A DNA stretch of 32,755 bases, from contig JAFTQM010000019.1 of assembly GCA_017462755.1 (NCBI GenBank), positions 1-32,755 on the forward strand, read 5' to 3'. The number at the start of each line of letters is the position of its first letter. The stretch's first letter is position 1. The notes beneath the pieces were generated by a model. That model saw only the letters and a program-made list of their open reading frames with translations. It made no database searches and was not told the origin of the DNA. Shown piece by piece: positions 29,558-32,755 of the stretch. The DNA is from Lachnospiraceae bacterium. GTDB lineage: Bacteria > Bacillota > Clostridia > Lachnospirales > Lachnospiraceae. Position numbers and translations under genes: made by a program.

Positions 29558-31021
29558 TTATGCTTCGTGGTGTGTGGAGAGTGGAAGCTCCTTGTGGGCT
29601 TCCACTATATCACTGATGTTTTTGGAGGTGTCTGCGGCAGAAAGAAGCTTCTGACGATTCAGCTGGGCAGCACGTCCGGTCAGATGATTGCCCGGTCCCT
29701 CGACACAGCCGCCGATGCAGGCCATACCCTCAATAAAATCCTCCGGAAGCTTGCCGGCACGTAACAGCATCAGTGCCTTTTTGCATTCTGCTGCACCGTT
29801 GCATACGTTTATTTGGATATCGGAGGCATCGATGGATTTTTCCTTCAGAGACTGCATTACTGCCTTGGTAACTCCGCCGGAAACAGCATAATTTTTGCCG
29901 TAAATAGTACTCTGCTGCATGGTTTCGGAATAAGCAGCAAGATTGATGTCTCTTGCTCGGAACATGGCGTGCAGTTCCTCGAAGGTAAGTACATAATCTG
30001 CATTTCCCTCTGATTTCTGGGCGCCTGCTTCGTCCTTCTTTGCGATACACGGTCCGATAAAGACAGTAACGGCACCCGGATGAAGCTCGCGGATGATTCG
30101 TGCAGTCATATGCATCGGAGAGATGGTAGTGGAAATGTGCTTAAGCAGTGCCGGAAAATGCTTGTGAATCATATTGACAAATGCCGGACAGCAGGAGGTA
30201 GTCAGCTTTTTGCCCTCCTTGTAGGCTTCTGCCCATTCCTCGGTTTCGGACATGGATACCAGGTCTGCACCGAGAGCAACCTCGTACATACCGGTAAAGC
30301 CAAGCTCCTTTAAAGCCTCTGAAATCATGCCGACATTGACCTCGGCACCAAACTGTCCTTCAATGGCAGGAGCCACCATGGCATAAACCTGCTTGGAGGA
30401 TTTTAATAATTTGATGACATCCACAATGGAGGAACGGTCGGAAATTGCACCGAACGGACAGTTCTTGATGCAGTTGCCGCAGTTGATACACTTGGTCTCA
30501 TCAATCGAACAAATACCGTTGTCATCCATGGAAATCGCATCCACCGGACAGCTGCGCTTACATGGGCGCATTAAGTCGGCAATGGCGTTGTATGGACAGG
30601 CCTGCGCACAGCGGCCGCATTCCTTACATTTGGTCGAGTCAATATATGCGCGGTCACGCAGCATGGAGATTGCATCGAAGTTACAAGCGTTCTTACATTT
30701 CTTTGCCATACATTTCTGGCAGTTATCCGTTACAACGAAACGGGTAATCGGACATCCCTCGCATGCGGACGGAATGACCTGTATCAGACGTGTGGATTGT
30801 TCACTGTTAATCGGAGATAAGCCCTGCGCCATACGGATGCGCTGACGGATAATTTCTCTCTCTTTATAAACACAGCAGCGGAAATATGCGTGCGGCCCCG
30901 GAATCATCTCGTAAGGAAGTGCCTCCTGTTTTTCTGCAAGACTTCCTTCAAATGCGAGCTTTGCGACCTCGTACAGTACTTCACTTTTTACTGCACCAAT
31001 GTCATTGCTTGCCGTTAACAT
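29558..31021 (-). CDS. Monomeric [FeFe]-hydrogenase-like iron-sulfur protein
   Basis: A 487-aa cytosolic protein with ferredoxin-like Fe-S sites and an [FeFe]-hydrogenase catalytic domain. Cys-rich motifs lie at about 87-113 (CEGCPI, CQKCMAKKCKNAC), 132-158 (CKECGRCAQACP, then CKRSCP) and 178-188 (CINCGNCIKNCP). H-cluster motifs are L1 TSCCPAF (C277, C278), L2 GPCIAKKDE (C325) and L3 EGMACIGGC (C435, C439). All four H-cluster cysteines and the proton-relay Cys are present, but L2 has Gly where classical enzymes have Met (MPC). This suggests a non-prototypical (group B-like or sensory) hydrogenase, reducing protons or reoxidising ferredoxin. AGGTG lies about 7 nt before the ATG. No maturation genes (hydEFG) are nearby. 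It lies downstream of the DUF1292 gene, separated by a 16-bp hairpin. Confidence 0.85.
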   Translation of the reverse strand: MLTASNDIGAVKSEVLYEVAKLAFEGSLAEKQEALPYEMIPGPHAYFRCCVYKEREIIRQRIRMAQGLSPINSEQSTRLIQVIPSACEGCPITRFVVTDNCQKCMAKKCKNACNFDAISMLRDRAYIDSTKCKECGRCAQACPYNAIADLMRPCKRSCPVDAISMDDNGICSIDETKCINCGNCIKNCPFGAISDRSSIVDVIKLLKSSKQVYAMVAPAIEGQFGAEVNVGMISEALKELGFTGMYEVALGADLVSMSETEEWAEAYKEGKKLTTSCCPAFVNMIHKHFPALLKHISTTISPMHMTARIIRELHPGAVTVFIGPCIAKKDEAGAQKSEGNADYVLTFEELHAMFRARDINLAAYSETMQQSTIYGKNYAVSGGVTKAVMQSLKEKSIDASDIQINVCNGAAECKKALMLLRAGKLPEDFIEGMACIGGCVEGPGNHLTGRAAQLNRQKLLSAADTSKNISDIVEAHKELPLSTHHEA

Positions 31022-31054
31022 GGTTTGTCACCTGTACCTTTCCTTTGTAAATTA

Positions 31055-31089
31055 GATAGGAAATAGCTGTAAGACAGCTATTTCCTATC
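31055..31089 (-). terminator. Perfect 16-bp hairpin between DUF1292 and hydrogenase genes
   Basis: GATAGGAAATAGCTGT (31055-31070) pairs without mismatch with 31074-31089 across a 3-nt loop. On the minus strand TAATTT follows, a weak U-tract. It should end the DUF1292 transcript, but only about 33 nt remain before the hydrogenase start and no separate promoter is evident there, so it may be a partial terminator or processing site. Confidence 0.65.
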
Positions 31090-31098
31090 GGAGAAAAC

Positions 31099-31407
31099 TT
31101 ATTCAGCATCGTCACCAAAGATATCGTCGAATTCAGCGGAATCCAGCCACTCATCAAAGGCGTCGGAAACAGCTTCGAATTCGTCGTCGCTTTCGATGTT
31201 GATTAAATCGATGTCATCGCCTTTTTCAACGAATTCGTATAAATAAACCTCAGCCTCTTCGCCGGCATCCTGTGGGAGCAGAGCGATGTACTGCTTGCCC
31301 TGACATGGGAAAATCGTGATAACATCACAAACAAGCTCGGTATCATCTTCTAAAGTAATGGTAATGGTGTCGTTTTCAGCTTCATTGTTGAAATTTTCTT
31401 CGCTCAT
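31099..31407 (-). CDS. DUF1292 family protein
   Basis: A 102-aa very acidic cytosolic protein of unknown function. The family core is recognisable: TITLEDDTELVCDVITIFPC, then KQYIALLP, then EVYLYEFVEKGDDIDLINI, and ends with an acidic helix DEFEAVSDAFDEWLD. DUF1292 (YrzB-like) proteins are common in Firmicutes, usually near Holliday-junction resolvase genes, which is not the case here. GAGG lies about 8 nt before the ATG. Transcribed from a minus-strand promoter divergent from the aminotransferase gene. A hairpin separates it from the downstream hydrogenase gene. Confidence 0.9.
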   Translation of the reverse strand: MSEENFNNEAENDTITITLEDDTELVCDVITIFPCQGKQYIALLPQDAGEEAEVYLYEFVEKGDDIDLINIESDDEFEAVSDAFDEWLDSAEFDDIFGDDAE

Positions 31408-31516
31408 GGAAATACCTCATTCTTTCTTAAATTTCGATGTCTGCAAAACACGATAATCGGGTCCGAAGGTCTTGCAATCATCGGATTTCATTGACTGAAA
31501 CAATTGCTATGATAAG

Positions 31517-31545
31517 AATATATCAGACCTGTACAAAAAAAGCAA
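31517..31545 (-). promoter_or_regulatory. Promoter for the DUF1292 (and hydrogenase) transcript
   Basis: On the minus strand, TTGCTT (plus 31540-31545) and TATATT (plus 31517-31522) are spaced by 17 nt, with TGA giving an extended -10. The leader is about 100 nt. Confidence 0.62.
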
Positions 31546-31566
31546 CTCACGAAATGAAATTTATAC

Positions 31567-31595
31567 TTGAAAAATCGTGGTCAGAATACTAATAT
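31567..31595 (+). promoter_or_regulatory. Promoter of the branched-chain aminotransferase gene
   Basis: TTGAAA (31567-31572) and TAATAT (31590-31595) are separated by 17 nt. The leader is only about 37 nt, leaving no room for a T-box or leader-peptide attenuator. Confidence 0.62.
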
Positions 31596-31638
31596 ATAAC
31601 TAGGCTGTAAAACTAAAATGTAGAAAGAAGGAAGAACA

Positions 31639-32709
31639 ATGTTAAATATCAGAATCGAAAAGACCACAGCTCCGAAGACAAAACCGACGGCAGACAATCC
31701 ATTGAAGTTCGGTACGATTTTTACGGATCATATGTTTATCATGAACTATGCGACCGGAAAGGGCTGGCATGATGCCCGCATCGTACCATATCAGCCGGTG
31801 GTGCTTGATCCGGCTGCGATGGTATTCCACTACGGTCAGGAGATGTTTGAGGGCTTGAAGGCATATAAGTCCGACGATGGCAGAGTATTATTATTCCGTC
31901 CGGATATGAATGCAAAGCGTACAAACAACACCAACAAAAGACTCTGTATCCCGGAGATTCCGGAGGAGGATTTTGTACAGGCAGTAAAGGAACTGGTAAA
32001 GTTAGAGCAGGATTGGATTCCAACGAAGCCGGGCACCTCTCTGTATGTTCGTCCGTTCATTATCGCAACGGATCCATTCCTTGGCGTTCGTCCATCGGAT
32101 ACTTATCAGTTCATCATCATTCTTTCGCCGGTAGGCGCATATTATCCGGAGGGACTCAATCCGGTTAAGATTTGGATTGAGGATGACTATGTGCGTGCAG
32201 TACGCGGCGGTATCGGTGAAGCAAAGACCGGTGGTAACTATGTAGCGTCCATGGCAGCACAGTTAAAGGCACATGAGGAGGGATATTCCCAGGTATTGTG
32301 GCTTGACGGTGTAGAGCGCAAGTACATCGAAGAAGTAGGCGCAATGAACATCTTCTTCAAGATTAACGGAACCGTTATCACACCTGCATTAAACGGCAGT
32401 ATTTTACCGGGTATTACCAGAAACTCCGTTATCGCACTTTGTAAGGAGTGGGGTGTTCCGGTAGAGGAGCGTAAGGTTTCGGTAGACGAGCTTTATGAGG
32501 CGGCAAAGAACGGTACGATGGAAGAGGTATTCGGTACCGGTACGGCAGCAGTTATTTCTCCGGTAGGACATTTGCGTTTCCAGGATCAGGTAATGCAGAT
32601 TCAGGACGGCGGCATCGGTGAGTTAAGTCAGAAGCTCTATGATACCGTAACCGGCATTCAGCTTGGCAAAATCGAGGACAACAGAGGCTGGGCTGTTGAG
32701 GTAAAATAG
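31639..32709 (+). CDS. ilvE: Branched-chain amino acid aminotransferase
   Basis: A PLP enzyme that interconverts leucine, isoleucine and valine with their 2-oxo acids, using glutamate/2-oxoglutarate. The 356-aa product is a fold-type IV aminotransferase of the eukaryote-like BCAT subgroup. It begins with the FGTIFTDHMF motif, then HYGQEMFEGLKAY, and the PLP lysine is K196 in GGIGEAKTGGNY. Other conserved parts are LWLDGVERKYIEEVGAMNIFF and VFGTGTAAVISPVG. Length is normal. AAGGAAG lies about 6 nt before the ATG. It is the last gene in the window and followed by a weak hairpin, so it appears monocistronic. The gene symbol is by function; the paralogue assignment is not tested. Confidence 0.95.
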   Translation: MLNIRIEKTTAPKTKPTADNPLKFGTIFTDHMFIMNYATGKGWHDARIVPYQPVVLDPAAMVFHYGQEMFEGLKAYKSDDGRVLLFRPDMNAKRTNNTNKRLCIPEIPEEDFVQAVKELVKLEQDWIPTKPGTSLYVRPFIIATDPFLGVRPSDTYQFIIILSPVGAYYPEGLNPVKIWIEDDYVRAVRGGIGEAKTGGNYVASMAAQLKAHEEGYSQVLWLDGVERKYIEEVGAMNIFFKINGTVITPALNGSILPGITRNSVIALCKEWGVPVEERKVSVDELYEAAKNGTMEEVFGTGTAAVISPVGHLRFQDQVMQIQDGGIGELSQKLYDTVTGIQLGKIEDNRGWAVEVK

Positions 32710-32740
32710 TCCGTTTTGATAAAAAAATGCGGAATTTTTT
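32710..32740 (+). terminator. Weak terminator after the aminotransferase gene
   Basis: TCCG (32710-32713) pairs with CGGA (32730-32733), with T/A pairs inside, and is followed by TTTTTT (32735-32740). The stem is short, so efficiency is uncertain. Confidence 0.45.
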
Positions 32741-32755
32741 GAAAAGTGCTGGACG

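Noticed and set aside
1-32755. tRNA, rRNA, CRISPR arrays, insertion sequences or prophage genes
   Set aside because: None was seen on either strand: no transposase or integrase motifs, no regularly spaced repeats and no cloverleaf-like segments.

Overview
The window looks like chromosomal DNA from a strictly anaerobic, low-to-mid G+C Gram-positive bacterium, most likely a Lachnospiraceae-type member of Clostridia. The reasons are strong AGGAGG-type ribosome binding sites, several near-consensus sigma-A promoters with 16-17 nt spacers, an oxygen-sensitive class III ribonucleotide reductase, an [FeFe]-hydrogenase-like protein, a DUF1292 protein, and c-di-GMP proteins fused to solute-binding modules. 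The family assignment is inference from gene content; no rRNA or tRNA is present to confirm it.

Layout. (1) 1-6.45 kb: a DUF4143-type ATPase remnant, cut at both ends; a cytoplasmic diguanylate cyclase with a LacI-like ligand-binding module; a divergent pair of a Cof-type HAD phosphatase (-) and thioredoxin (+); and a membrane protein with two family-3 solute-binding domains, a degenerate GGDEF and an intact EAL, translationally coupled to thioredoxin. (2) 6.45-11.6 kb: a TetR regulator (-) divergent from an HtrA-type protease, then a TPR lipoprotein plus hflX operon. (3) 11.6-15.5 kb: a deoxynucleotide block, nrdD (with a fused C-terminal redoxin)-thyX-nudix, preceded by two NrdR-like boxes 31 bp apart. 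(4) 15.5-20.5 kb: a moxR-DUF58-transglutaminase operon from a near-perfect promoter. (5) 20.5-24 kb: a cytidylate-kinase-like gene with a palindromic promoter, an AI-2E family transporter, and a second GGDEF protein. (6) 24.1-29.55 kb: a four-gene ABC system (ATPase, roughly 970-aa anchored multi-Ig-like protein, 62-aa membrane peptide, FtsX-type permease). Its promoter is overlapped by TGTAAT-like repeats phased at 11 bp. (7) 29.55-32.75 kb: an [FeFe]-hydrogenase-like protein and a DUF1292 protein on the minus strand, divergent from a branched-chain aminotransferase.

How the genes work together. Three proteins make, break or possibly sense c-di-GMP, two of them carrying extracellular-type or PBP-fold ligand modules. 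The nrdD-thyX-nudix block joins dNTP synthesis, dTMP synthesis and possible nucleotide clean-up. The moxR-DUF58-transglutaminase set is a widespread envelope-associated trio of poorly known function. The ABC block is the best candidate for an under-described system: a MacB-like ATPase and permease built around a large cell-surface protein in a presumed single-membrane organism, under a probable OmpR-family response regulator encoded outside the window.

All promoter, operator and terminator calls were made by eye from motif and spacing. Protein families were recognised from motifs, without database searches.
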